The translations under genes and the position numbers were made by a program. Shown piece after piece: positions 1 to 5,906 of a stretch of 9,156 nt of DNA. Within the stretch, counting starts at the first letter, position 1, and each line of letters begins with the position of its first letter. The stretch is from contig JAZQUI010000029.1 of assembly GCA_045631205.1 (NCBI GenBank), positions 1 to 9,156 on the forward strand, read 5' to 3'. The notes under the pieces are model-generated. The model saw only the letters and a list, made by a program, of their open reading frames with translations. It was not told the DNA's origin and searched no databases. Source of the DNA: HGM04593 sp045631205. GTDB lineage: Bacteria > Bacteroidota > Bacteroidia > Bacteroidales > Bacteroidaceae.

Positions 1-22
1 CACAAGGTTCGAATACCGATAT
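1..22 (+). other. 23S-5S internal spacer (partial)
   Basis: These bases lie immediately upstream of the 5S gene and do not resemble mature rRNA. By position they should be the last part of the transcribed spacer between 23S and 5S. The 23S gene itself would lie outside the window to the left. This is inferred from the usual 16S-23S-5S order. Confidence 0.5.
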
Positions 23-134
23 TAAGGCGATTGATAGCGTTGGGGTTCCACCTCTTCCCATCCCGAACAGAGAAGTTAAGCCCAACAGCGCCGATGGTAC
101 TGCAAATGTTTGTGGGAGAGTAGGTCATCGCCAC
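23..134 (+). rRNA. rrf: 5S ribosomal RNA
   Basis: This is the 5S RNA of the large ribosomal subunit, last gene of an rRNA operon entering from the left. The conserved core CCCATCCCGAACAGAGAAG lies at 58-76, followed by TTAAGC, and the 3' arm carries GGGAGAGTAGGTC at 114-126. The terminal helix is visible: GGCGAT (26-31) pairs with ATCGCC (127-132). Length is about 112 nt, normal for Bacteroidales. The ends are approximate to a few bases because the outermost helix bases pair imperfectly. A strong terminator follows directly. Confidence 0.96.
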
Positions 135-142
135 TTTTTTAG

Positions 143-179
143 AAAGAGGAATTCTTGCAAAAGAGTTCCTCTTTTTTTT
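143..179 (+). terminator. rRNA operon terminator
   Basis: An arm starting AAGAGGAATTCTT (144-156) pairs across a GCAA tetraloop (157-160) with AAGAGTTCCTCTT (161-173), giving a 13-bp stem with one G-U pair. A run of eight T follows (172-179). It starts about ten bases after the 5S 3' end, so it ends the rRNA transcript. On the minus strand the stem is followed only by TTTCT, so it may also weakly stop transcripts arriving from the glycosyltransferase gene. Confidence 0.93.
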
Positions 180-297
180 GTATGTATACGTTTCTTTTAT
201 GGGCGATGGACTCCTTTTTAAACTGAGCCCTCTTCTTATGTCACAATATATAAGGTAAATATCCCTCTCTGCCCCTATGCAACCCTGGCATAAAAAA

Positions 298-1287
298 TTA
301 GAACAGAAGATAAAAATGAAAACCAACCTTTGAGGGAAATAAAAAGTGAAGGTTCCTGATAAAGTATTTGCTTGATAACCCAAATTTGAAATAACGTTCT
401 AAACTCCAATGTGCGGTACAATTACGTACCAAGCAATACCTTTCTTTGGCTTTATTGCTAGTACCAATCTTCGGTGCCTTAATAATAAGGTATCTTATCT
501 GCTTTTCCATAAAGCTGTGTATCTCCCTTTTATGTTCATCTACAGCCTGGCGGTTCAGCGTATCACTACTGTACAGGAATTTGAGCATACTTATTTGTAC
601 GTTAAAGAGGTTTTCCTGGTGAAATTCTTCGCTGTGCGAGCGTTCGGTGGAGTTTTCTCTAATGTGATAAGTGTAGGTCTTTTTTTGTGTGATGTATATA
701 TTTTCAAGGCAAAAGGCGCTGCAAAAGCTCCATAGATTGTCTTCGTGTATAACACCTTCAAGGAAATATAGCTTGTGTTTTGTAATGAACTCTTTTTTTA
801 TGAGTTTATTCCATACCATTGTATATATTTTCCAGTCGAGTTGGAGTGGAATTATTGTGTCGGCGTGGTATTCGCCCTCTTCCAGTGTGAATGCACCTAT
901 GCTGTTTTGCTCGCCTTTTATTTCGTAGTTACCTATTACCATTTCGTGTTTGTTGCAGTGTTGTGTGAGGGTTTCGAGGCAGTCGGGAGTTATTTCGTCG
1001 TCGCTGTCGAGGAAGAAAATCCACTCGCCTCGTGATGCTTCTATTCCTATGTTGCGCGAAAATGATTGTCCTCTGTTTCCGTTGTTGCGGAGTAGTTTTA
1101 TTTTGCCTTGCAGAAATGGTGGTGCTTCTGCTTTTAATTGTTCTATCCTTGATATGCTGTCGTCGCTGCTGTGGTCGTCGATTAAAATTATTTCAAAGTC
1201 CTTGTATGTTTGGTTGAATGCCGACCTCAGGCTTCTTGCAATGAATTGTGATGAGTTGTAAACCGGGATTATTATTGAAATTTTCAT
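298..1287 (-). CDS. Family 2 glycosyltransferase
   Basis: Predicted to transfer a sugar from a nucleotide-sugar donor to a surface glycan, LPS or capsule acceptor at the cytoplasmic face of the inner membrane. The first ~110 residues of 329 form a GT2 GT-A domain: the opening strand ISIIIPVYN near residues 3-11, acidic pair D37-D38 in the donor site, and the metal-binding DSD motif at 94-96. A downstream HED motif at 181-183 fits the usual catalytic-base position of bacterial GT2 enzymes. No transmembrane segment is obvious. It is the last gene of the minus-strand block, 122 bases after the oxidoreductase gene, with no other glycan gene nearby. The 3' half is AT-rich (17 G+C in the 60 bases at 781-840), unlike tdk (30 of 60 at 4921-4980), which may indicate transfer. 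Donor and acceptor cannot be predicted. Confidence 0.93.
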   Translation of the reverse strand: MKISIIIPVYNSSQFIARSLRSAFNQTYKDFEIILIDDHSSDDSISRIEQLKAEAPPFLQGKIKLLRNNGNRGQSFSRNIGIEASRGEWIFFLDSDDEITPDCLETLTQHCNKHEMVIGNYEIKGEQNSIGAFTLEEGEYHADTIIPLQLDWKIYTMVWNKLIKKEFITKHKLYFLEGVIHEDNLWSFCSAFCLENIYITQKKTYTYHIRENSTERSHSEEFHQENLFNVQISMLKFLYSSDTLNRQAVDEHKREIHSFMEKQIRYLIIKAPKIGTSNKAKERYCLVRNCTAHWSLERYFKFGLSSKYFIRNLHFLFPSKVGFHFYLLF

Positions 1288-1305
1288 ATTTGAACAAATT
1301 GTTTG

Positions 1306-1319
1306 TATTATAACATCTG
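1306..1319 (-). promoter_or_regulatory. Shared upstream motif, copy 1
   Basis: Read on the minus strand this is CAGATGTTATAATA, 18 bases before the glycosyltransferase start codon. A copy with one mismatch lies 13 bases before the start of the next gene upstream (2035-2048). It could be a shared operator or 5'-UTR element. It does not match the TAnnTTTG promoter consensus. Chance similarity of AT-rich DNA remains possible. Confidence 0.3.
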
Positions 1320-1409
1320 CTAAGGTTGTTTGTAAAGTCTAAAATCTCGGTTTTGTGTATTTTTGACACAAATGTTAAAATAATGATAAAAAGAGCTGCC
1401 CTTGTTGCT

Positions 1410-2021
1410 TTATTTCTTGCACGCAAAGAGATGCTCAATATCGTTGAGCCATTTTATGCGTTCTTCTTTTGTGGTGTTTTTTATATTGGAAAGGTTTATC
1501 CACTTGCAGTTATCAATGCCAATGGATTTGAATGTACCCTCTTTAAGAGCTTTCCACACTGCGTTGTTTATCTTTTCCTCATAGTAATTGCCGGGTGCTC
1601 CCATTGTGGTTATTACCGTTACCTGTTTTATGTTACGCAAAAGCCCTTCCATCTCATCTTTTTCATTGTATCTGTATGCTATGCCCGGGAGAAATACTTT
1701 GTCGATGAAGCCTTTTGTGAGTGCGGGCATAAGCATCCACCATATTGGGAAGATGAATACCAACTGCTCGGCGTGCTTGATGCGCTTTGCGTAGTCGAGT
1801 ACTTGTGGCGACAGCAATTTTTCTGCTTCTTGCGGCTGGGTGTGGGCTATTGCAAAGGCTTTAAGTTCCTGTTCTGTCATTACAGGGTTGAACTTCTCTT
1901 TGTCGAGGTGTATTACATCGATCTCTTTGTGGGCTTGTGCAAGGCCGTTGGTGCAGGATTTGAGTATTGCATTGCAGAAGCTGTCGTCGTAGGGGTGGTT
2001 GAATATTACAAGCGTTCTCAT
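1410..2021 (-). CDS. Flavodoxin-fold NAD(P)H oxidoreductase
   Basis: Belongs to the flavodoxin_2 group of FMN/FAD quinone reductases (relatives of KefF, MdaB and YwrO), soluble enzymes that pass two electrons from NAD(P)H to quinones or similar acceptors. The 203-residue protein starts with strand RTLVIFNHPYDDSF (2-15), the phosphate-binding region of this family. FPIWW at 91-95 followed by a KGFIDKVF helix (103-110) is the family signature around the flavin. TMGAPG (139-144) forms the next flavin-contacting loop. Length is normal for the family. The nearest gene upstream, a HAD phosphatase, is separated by a terminator (2074-2106), so this gene probably has its own promoter, though I could not find a convincing one. 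Family is confident; substrate is unknown. Confidence 0.9.
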   Translation of the reverse strand: MRTLVIFNHPYDDSFCNAILKSCTNGLAQAHKEIDVIHLDKEKFNPVMTEQELKAFAIAHTQPQEAEKLLSPQVLDYAKRIKHAEQLVFIFPIWWMLMPALTKGFIDKVFLPGIAYRYNEKDEMEGLLRNIKQVTVITTMGAPGNYYEEKINNAVWKALKEGTFKSIGIDNCKWINLSNIKNTTKEERIKWLNDIEHLFACKK

Positions 2022-2034
2022 ATATTACATTTTT

Positions 2035-2048
2035 TATAATAACATCTG
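2035..2048 (-). promoter_or_regulatory. Shared upstream motif, copy 2
   Basis: On the minus strand this reads CAGATGTTATTATA, 13 bases before the oxidoreductase start codon. It matches the element at 1306-1319 in 13 of 14 positions. Both copies have the same orientation and a similar distance to a start codon. Function unknown. Confidence 0.3.
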
Positions 2049-2073
2049 ATGGCTTGCTTTGGTTTATGGCACG

Positions 2074-2106
2074 AAAAAAGAGTGACACTTGCTGTGCCAC
2101 TCTTTT
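2074..2106 (-). terminator. Terminator of the HAD phosphatase gene
   Basis: On the minus strand AAAAGAGTG pairs with CACTCTTTT (9 bp), extended by three more pairs after one A-C mismatch and closed by a 5-base loop. Six T follow on the minus strand. It lies 24 bases beyond the HAD stop codon and separates that gene from the oxidoreductase gene. Confidence 0.85.
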
Positions 2107-2129
2107 ATGGTATATCCAATGTATTTGTT

Positions 2130-2825
2130 TTAGAGTATATTTTTAATTTCTTCCAGTGTTCTTACCGTATAGGTTGGTTGGAAGGGTAGAGTGTCTATTC
2201 CTTTGCGGTTGAAGAATATCTGCTCCATTCCCACGCCTGCTGCTCCTGCAATGTCGGTGTCGAACATATCACCTATCATTATGCTCTCTTCGGTGGTGGA
2301 GTTTGTTACTTGCAGCGCGTGTATGAAGAGTTCGGGACGGGGCTTGTTTATGCCTATATCGTCGGAAAGTACCAGGCGTTTGAAGTATTTGTCGAGGCCT
2401 GCTGTTTGCATCTTGTGTGCCTGCAACTCTTTGAAACCGTTTGACAATATGTAAAGGTTGTACTTCGGATATAGATATTCGAGCAGTTCTATGGCTCCGG
2501 GAACTACTTTGTTCTTTGTGGGTATGCGGCCGAGGGCTTCGCGGCAGAAGGTGTCGGCGAGTTCCTGGTTGTCTATGCCTACCATCTTCAACGGGTAGGC
2601 GTAGCGTTTGCGGTTGAGTTCGGCTTTTGTTATTTTACCTTCGCCGTATCGTTTCCACAGTTCAAGGTTATAGGGCTCGTAGAGTGACATAAAGTGGTCG
2701 AAGGAGCGGAAGTATTTTTCGTAGCCCAGGAGTGTGTAGGTTTCCTGGAACGACTCGCGCGATGCTGCTGCAAAGTCGTAAATGGTGTCGTCGAGGTCTA
2801 TGAATATGTTTTTGTATTTGTGCAT
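2130..2825 (-). CDS. YjjG-type HAD phosphatase (probable 5'-nucleotidase)
   Basis: A soluble Mg-dependent phosphohydrolase of the haloacid dehalogenase superfamily with an alpha-helical cap (subclass I). All four motifs are intact in the 231 residues: nucleophile motif DLDDT at 10-14 (D10 and D12), S128 in LSNG, K161 in NKPRP, and the metal-binding GDMFDTD at 185-191. The cap lies at about 20-105. Overall it resembles the YjjG/YfnB family, whose E. coli member dephosphorylates dUMP, dTMP and UMP and removes non-canonical nucleotides. Specificity here is inferred from similarity only, and a phosphoglycolate-phosphatase-like role is the main alternative. The start codon lies 21 bases downstream (on the minus strand) of a 10-bp GC-rich hairpin, and a terminator follows the gene, so it is probably monocistronic or fed by read-through from the lipoprotein gene. 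Confidence 0.9.
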   Translation of the reverse strand: MHKYKNIFIDLDDTIYDFAAASRESFQETYTLLGYEKYFRSFDHFMSLYEPYNLELWKRYGEGKITKAELNRKRYAYPLKMVGIDNQELADTFCREALGRIPTKNKVVPGAIELLEYLYPKYNLYILSNGFKELQAHKMQTAGLDKYFKRLVLSDDIGINKPRPELFIHALQVTNSTTEESIMIGDMFDTDIAGAAGVGMEQIFFNRKGIDTLPFQPTYTVRTLEEIKNIL

Positions 2826-2846
2826 TGTAGCGGGTGTTAAAAGAGT

Positions 2847-2870
2847 GATGCGCCGCGGTGGCGGCGCATC
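2847..2870 (-). terminator. GC-rich hairpin after the lipoprotein gene
   Basis: GATGCGCCGC (2847-2856) and GCGGCGCATC (2861-2870) form a perfect 10-bp stem with a 4-base loop, six bases beyond the lipoprotein stop codon. On the minus strand it is followed by ACTCTTTTAAC, a weak T tract. It most likely terminates or attenuates the rsmI-lipoprotein transcript. It also lies in the leader of the HAD gene, whose start codon is 21 bases further on. Confidence 0.7.
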
Positions 2871-2876
2871 GGGGGA

Positions 2877-3701
2877 TTATCGTACTTGTATTACAAGGTA
2901 GCGGCTTGTGCTCCAGAAGGCGTCGGGCGCGGTGATGGTGAGAATGTATTCTTTCTCGGCGTTGCGCTCGAGTGTGTAACTCTCGTCGGGGTGGTTGGTG
3001 AGCAGCTTGGCTCTTTTGGCGTGAGTGTTTATCTCTTTCAGCTCGCGTTTGTCGGCTTTGGTGAAATATTTAAGGTTAATATCCTTCTCGCGCATTACAT
3101 CGCCGCTGTTGAGTATGTTTTCTCCTTTAAGTTCGCTCTTTGTGCCTATGGCGTACCACACGCTGTTGAGCTCCTCTTCCTGGGCAATGAGTTGTAGCTC
3201 CTGCCCGGTGTTGGCTCGGGTGAGGTCGACTATTATGCTGTCGAGCTTGCCAATGTATATGTTCTTGTCGGCAAGTGATTGGTATATCTCTGCGAGTTCA
3301 AGGCTCTTTTCGTTGAGGAGCTTTTCGAGGCCGGCGATTTTTGTTTTGAGCTCTTTTGATATCTGTTTTCCATCGAGCAGCTGTTTCTTCAGCTTCTCAA
3401 TCTCTTCTTTGTTCTTTTTTAGAGTGCTGGTTATGTACTCTATGTTGCGCTCGATGCTGTTTTGGTTGCCTTCGCTTGTGGGGGTGTTGAGGTTTATACG
3501 CCCCTGCATCTCATTTATCTTTTTAAAGCCCTCGTCTATTGAGTTCATTGTCTCTACGAGTTTGGCGATGGCTGCATCTTTTTCGTTGAGTTCGCTTTTG
3601 AGGGCTTCGTTGCTTTTTTGCAATTCATCGCGGCCGGGGCCGTTGTTGCAGCTTGTGATGATGGCGGCTATTATCAGCAGCAGAATGGTTGCTTTTTTCA
3701 T
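2877..3701 (-). CDS. Coiled-coil lipoprotein, Cbp1-like
   Basis: An envelope lipoprotein of 274 residues. The N-terminus MKKATILLL...ITSC has a lipobox with the lipidated cysteine at C18. No acidic surface-export signal follows the cysteine (next residues NNGPG), so surface exposure is not assured. Residues ~25-180 are Lys/Glu/Leu-rich heptads, a long coiled coil. The C-terminal ~90 residues form a globular domain ending in FWSTSRYLVIQVR. Order, length and C-terminus match, from memory, the Bacteroidales family named after Cbp1, a collagen-binding glycoprotein of B. fragilis. D154-S155-I156 fits the Bacteroides O-glycosylation sequon D(S/T)(A/I/L/V/M/T). The gene starts 26 bases after the rsmI stop codon, so the two are probably co-transcribed. 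Collagen binding is inferred; an envelope structural role is an alternative. Confidence 0.85.
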   Translation of the reverse strand: MKKATILLLIIAAIITSCNNGPGRDELQKSNEALKSELNEKDAAIAKLVETMNSIDEGFKKINEMQGRINLNTPTSEGNQNSIERNIEYITSTLKKNKEEIEKLKKQLLDGKQISKELKTKIAGLEKLLNEKSLELAEIYQSLADKNIYIGKLDSIIVDLTRANTGQELQLIAQEEELNSVWYAIGTKSELKGENILNSGDVMREKDINLKYFTKADKRELKEINTHAKRAKLLTNHPDESYTLERNAEKEYILTITAPDAFWSTSRYLVIQVR

Positions 3702-3727
3702 AATTGTATGCTTTTTAATCTGTTTTA

Positions 3728-4426
3728 TTACTCTTTTTCTTTGTTATCTTTTTCATCGGCACCGCCAACGAGGAGTACAAATTCGCCGCGCGGTTCGTTC
3801 TTGGTGAAGTGTTCCACAAGTTCGCCCAGAGTGCCTCGCACGCACTCTTCGTGTATCTTCGATATTTCGCGTGCGGCGGCCGCCTGTCTGTCGTTGCCGA
3901 ATACTTCGGCAAGTTGTGTGAGGGTTTTAAGCACGCGGTAGGGCGATTCGTAGAAGATGATGGTGCGCTGTTCGTCTTTCAGGAAATTGAGGCGTGTCTG
4001 TCGTCCTTTTTTCTGTGGGAGAAAGCCTTCGAATACAAATTTCTCCGAGGGTAATGCCGAACTTACAAGGGCGGGAACGAAGGCTGTTGCTCCGGGGAGA
4101 CACTGCACTTCGATACCGTTTTTAACGCTCTCGCGCACGAGAAGGAAACCGGGGTCGGAGATGGCGGGAGTGCCGGCATCGGACACGAGTGCCACGTGAC
4201 GCTCACTGTTCTGTATGCGTTCCACAAGGTGTTTCACCGTTTGGTGTTCGTTGAATTTGTGGTGCGAGTACATTGGCACCTGTATGTCGAGGTGCTTGAG
4301 CAGCTTGCCCGATGTACGGGTGTCCTCGGCGAGTACAAAATCGGCCTCTTTAAGTATTCTTATCGCACGCAGTGTAATGTCTTCAAGGTTGCCCACAGGG
4401 GTGGGTACTATGTATAATATGCCCAT
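3728..4426 (-). CDS. rsmI: 16S rRNA (cytidine-1402-2'-O)-methyltransferase RsmI
   Basis: Methylates the ribose of C1402 in the 16S rRNA decoding centre using S-adenosylmethionine. The 232-residue protein has the tetrapyrrole-methylase fold with RsmI hallmarks: PTPVGNLEDIT at 8-18, SDAGTPAISDPG at 82-93 (SAM loop), CLPGATA at 109-115, FEGFLP at 132-137, the ESPYR motif at 160-164, and AREISKIHEE at 185-194. The start is set at 4426 because MGILYIVPTPVGN is the usual N-terminus. The open frame runs 18 codons further to 4480, but that part is a lysine- and isoleucine-rich stretch lying over a probable promoter. It is divergent from tdk, and the Cbp1-like gene follows after 26 bases. Confidence 0.96.
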   Translation of the reverse strand: MGILYIVPTPVGNLEDITLRAIRILKEADFVLAEDTRTSGKLLKHLDIQVPMYSHHKFNEHQTVKHLVERIQNSERHVALVSDAGTPAISDPGFLLVRESVKNGIEVQCLPGATAFVPALVSSALPSEKFVFEGFLPQKKGRQTRLNFLKDEQRTIIFYESPYRVLKTLTQLAEVFGNDRQAAAAREISKIHEECVRGTLGELVEHFTKNEPRGEFVLLVGGADEKDNKEKE

Positions 4427-4445
4427 ATTGTTTTTCTTCTTAATC

Positions 4446-4462
4446 TTTAGCAAAATAAATAT
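4446..4462. repeat. 17-bp direct repeat, copy 1
   Basis: TTTAGCAAAATAAATAT recurs with one mismatch at 4497-4513, exactly 51 bases further on. The spacing is close to five helical turns, so both copies would face the same side of the DNA. This copy overlaps the candidate rsmI -7 element. It may be a regulator site or a duplicated promoter element. Confidence 0.5.
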
Positions 4463-4481
4463 AAATATGTGTATAAACAAT
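4451..4481 (-). promoter_or_regulatory. Candidate rsmI promoter
   Basis: On the minus strand, TTATTTTG (4451-4458) matches the Bacteroidota -7 consensus TAnnTTTG in all but one fixed position. It is preceded at 19 bp by ATTG (4478-4481), a 3-of-4 match to the -33 TTTG. Transcription would begin near 4445, leaving a leader of about 20 bases before the RsmI start at 4426. The match is imperfect. Confidence 0.4.
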
Positions 4482-4496
4482 GTGGTTTAGGTTATT

Positions 4497-4513
4497 TTTA
4501 GCAAATTAAATAT
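4497..4513. repeat. 17-bp direct repeat, copy 2
   Basis: TTTAGCAAATTAAATAT, partner of 4446-4462 with one mismatch. Twelve bases of it (4501-4512) recur exactly at 7620-7631, upstream of the sigma factor gene. On the minus strand it contains TTAATTTG, a near -7 element, but no -33 TTTG at the proper distance. Confidence 0.5.
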
Positions 4514-4561
4514 TTATTGATAAACTGCTGCCGGTTGTTGATAACTTGTGCTGTGTTGGTA

Positions 4562-4592
4562 TTTGTTTTTCTTGTGGGTTTAATTATCTTCG
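4562..4592 (+). promoter_or_regulatory. tdk promoter
   Basis: TTTG at 4562-4565 and TATCTTCG at 4585-4592, separated by exactly 19 bp, match the Bacteroidota TTTG-N19-21-TAnnTTTG promoter with one deviation (C for T in the -7 box). Transcription should start near 4598, giving a leader of roughly 30 bases. AAGGA at 4611-4615 is too far from the ATG to be a typical ribosome binding site. Confidence 0.7.
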
Positions 4593-4630
4593 CAAAGCAG
4601 AATGTGAAAAAAGGATAAACACAAATATAA

Positions 4631-5239
4631 ATGAACCGATTTACAGAATTTAATCATCTTGAAACTGTGCGCCGTGGCCGTATAGAGGTTATTTGCGGCT
4701 CAATGTTCTCGGGAAAGACCGAGGAACTTATACGTCGCTTGAAACGTGCGAAGTTTGCCCGTCAGAGGGTTGAGATTTTTAAGCCTGCCATTGATACCCG
4801 TTATTCGGACCAGGAGGTGGTGTCGCACGACAGTAACCACATTCTTTCCACTCCGTTGGAGAGTTCGGCAAGCATATTGCTGCTTGCAACCGATGTAGAT
4901 GTTGTGGGTATAGACGAGGCGCAGTTCTTCGACAATGGTCTTGTTGAGGTTTGTAACGAACTTGCACGCCGTGGTACACGTGTGATAATCGCCGGCCTTG
5001 ATATGGACTTCCGCTGCACTCCTTTCGGCCCTATGCCGGCTCTTATGTCCATTGCAGACGAGGTTACAAAGGTACACGCCATTTGTGTGAAGTGCGGTAA
5101 CCTGGCCTATGTTTCGCACCGCAAGGTTGCCGGTGACAAGCAGGTGTTGCTTGGTGAAACAACCGAGTATGAACCGCTGTGCCGCGAGTGTTACTATGCT
5201 GCACTTGCCGAGGCCGAGGAGAAAAACAAGGCAGAGTAA
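4631..5239 (+). CDS. tdk: Thymidine kinase (type II)
   Basis: Phosphorylates thymidine or deoxyuridine with ATP to dTMP or dUMP in the pyrimidine salvage pathway, in the cytoplasm. The 202-residue protein is a complete type II (Tdk/TK1-like) enzyme: P-loop GSMFSGKT at 23-30, Walker B DEAQFF at 95-100 with E96 as the probable catalytic base, the GLDMDFRCTPFGP lasso-side segment from 122, and four zinc cysteines C152, C155, C184 and C187 holding the lasso domain. The C-terminus is a short charged tail. It has its own promoter (4562-4592), is divergent from rsmI and converges on the ECF operon at a strong hairpin. In the Bacteroidales tdk is a known counter-selectable locus, since its loss gives resistance to fluorodeoxyuridine. 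Confidence 0.98.
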   Translation: MNRFTEFNHLETVRRGRIEVICGSMFSGKTEELIRRLKRAKFARQRVEIFKPAIDTRYSDQEVVSHDSNHILSTPLESSASILLLATDVDVVGIDEAQFFDNGLVEVCNELARRGTRVIIAGLDMDFRCTPFGPMPALMSIADEVTKVHAICVKCGNLAYVSHRKVAGDKQVLLGETTEYEPLCRECYYAALAEAEEKNKAE

Positions 5240-5260
5240 TAAATCTTTTATATAAAGCGA

Positions 5261-5296
5261 ACAAGAAGAGGGTGACCAAAGTCACCCTCTTCTTGT
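5261..5296. terminator. Bidirectional terminator between convergent genes
   Basis: ACAAGAAGAGGGTGAC (5261-5276) and its exact complement (5281-5296) form a perfect 16-bp stem with loop CAAA. It lies 21 bases after the tdk stop and 37 bases beyond the stop of the converging exported-protein gene. No long T tract follows on either side (ATATTACC on plus, TCGCTTTA on minus), but the 3' arm of the hairpin is itself T-rich in either direction. It most likely separates the two transcripts. Confidence 0.85.
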
Positions 5297-5333
5297 ATAT
5301 TACCACTTGCGTTTTGTGGTTGAATGTTTCTAT

Positions 5334-5894
5334 TTATTCGTAAACTTTGCCGCCTTTGTGCTTCTTTTTCAAAGCCTTTACGCTAAGGCGTTTGCCCAGG
5401 CAACTATTGTCGATGGTGCTTCTGTTGCTGGGTTTCAGGTCGTCGTCGTGTCCTTTGCTGTATACATCAATGTATTTAACCTTGCGACGGAGTTTTGGAA
5501 AGCGTATGGGAATGAGAATGTTTTTGTAGTTACATCCTTTTACAATGAGAAGTTTATCCATTGTGAGCCCCTCCATAGCATAGTCGCGCGCCTTGTAGAC
5601 ATCGCCGCTCTCGCAATCGACAAGTATGATGCCTTTGCTGAATGTAACCCACTGCGAATCGAAGTAGATGGAGTGGGCAAATGTAACGATGGTTTCATCG
5701 CCTTCGTTGTGTATGCTATATACCATTTTGGGGTGTTGGGTATCCCAGGGTGTTCCTTCGCTTGCAAATTGCAAGTCGCTCTTTGTGAGTACCTGTCCTT
5801 CGTTGAACATCTTGCGGTCGTTCTCGTTGAATGTCTGCGCAACAGCATTGCTTGCAATTATTATGCAGGTGAGCAAAAAGAGTGTTTTTTTCAT
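5334..5894 (-). CDS. Exported protein of unknown function, last gene of the ECF operon
   Basis: I do not recognise a named family with confidence. The 186-residue protein begins with a Sec signal peptide (KK, hydrophobic 5-14, AVA at 17-19, likely cut before Q20), so it is periplasmic or outside. The rest is predicted beta-rich. The segment ILVDCESGDVYKARDY (90-105), followed by ILIPIRFPKLRRKVKYIDVYS (126-146), recalls a beta-sandwich module common in Bacteroidales secreted proteins, recalled from memory only. There are three cysteines after the signal (C94, C121, C165). The C-terminus is strongly basic (KKKHKGGK). It starts 12 bases after the stop of the DUF4252-like gene, so it belongs to the sigma factor operon. 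It is probably an effector or sensing component of that regulon. Confidence 0.85.
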   Translation of the reverse strand: MKKTLFLLTCIIIASNAVAQTFNENDRKMFNEGQVLTKSDLQFASEGTPWDTQHPKMVYSIHNEGDETIVTFAHSIYFDSQWVTFSKGIILVDCESGDVYKARDYAMEGLTMDKLLIVKGCNYKNILIPIRFPKLRRKVKYIDVYSKGHDDDLKPSNRSTIDNSCLGKRLSVKALKKKHKGGKVYE

Positions 5895-5906
5895 AATTAT
5901 AGTGGT

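Noticed and set aside
1352..1372. A 7-bp inverted repeat TTTGTGT/ACACAAA as terminator of the oxidoreductase gene
   Set aside because: The stem is AU-rich, the loop is 7 bases, and no T tract follows on the minus strand.
1326..2039. A 237-codon plus-strand open frame over the oxidoreductase gene
   Set aside because: It is rich in Cys, Phe and Tyr, lacks any recognisable domain, and lies antisense to a gene with clear family motifs.
3025..3807. A 260-codon plus-strand open frame over the lipoprotein gene
   Set aside because: Its Ser/Leu/Phe composition is the expected antisense image of Lys/Glu-rich coiled-coil codons, and the lipoprotein has a clear lipobox and family-like C-terminus.
4427..4480. 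An 18-codon upstream extension of the RsmI reading frame
   Set aside because: It is AT-rich, encodes a non-conserved Ile/Lys/Asn run, and overlaps the candidate promoter and a direct repeat; the family's usual N-terminus begins at 4426.
4517..4544. Two TTGATAA copies 21 bases apart near tdk, considered as DnaA-like or operator sites
   Set aside because: The 7-mers are too short and AT-rich, and they do not match the DnaA box TTATCCACA.
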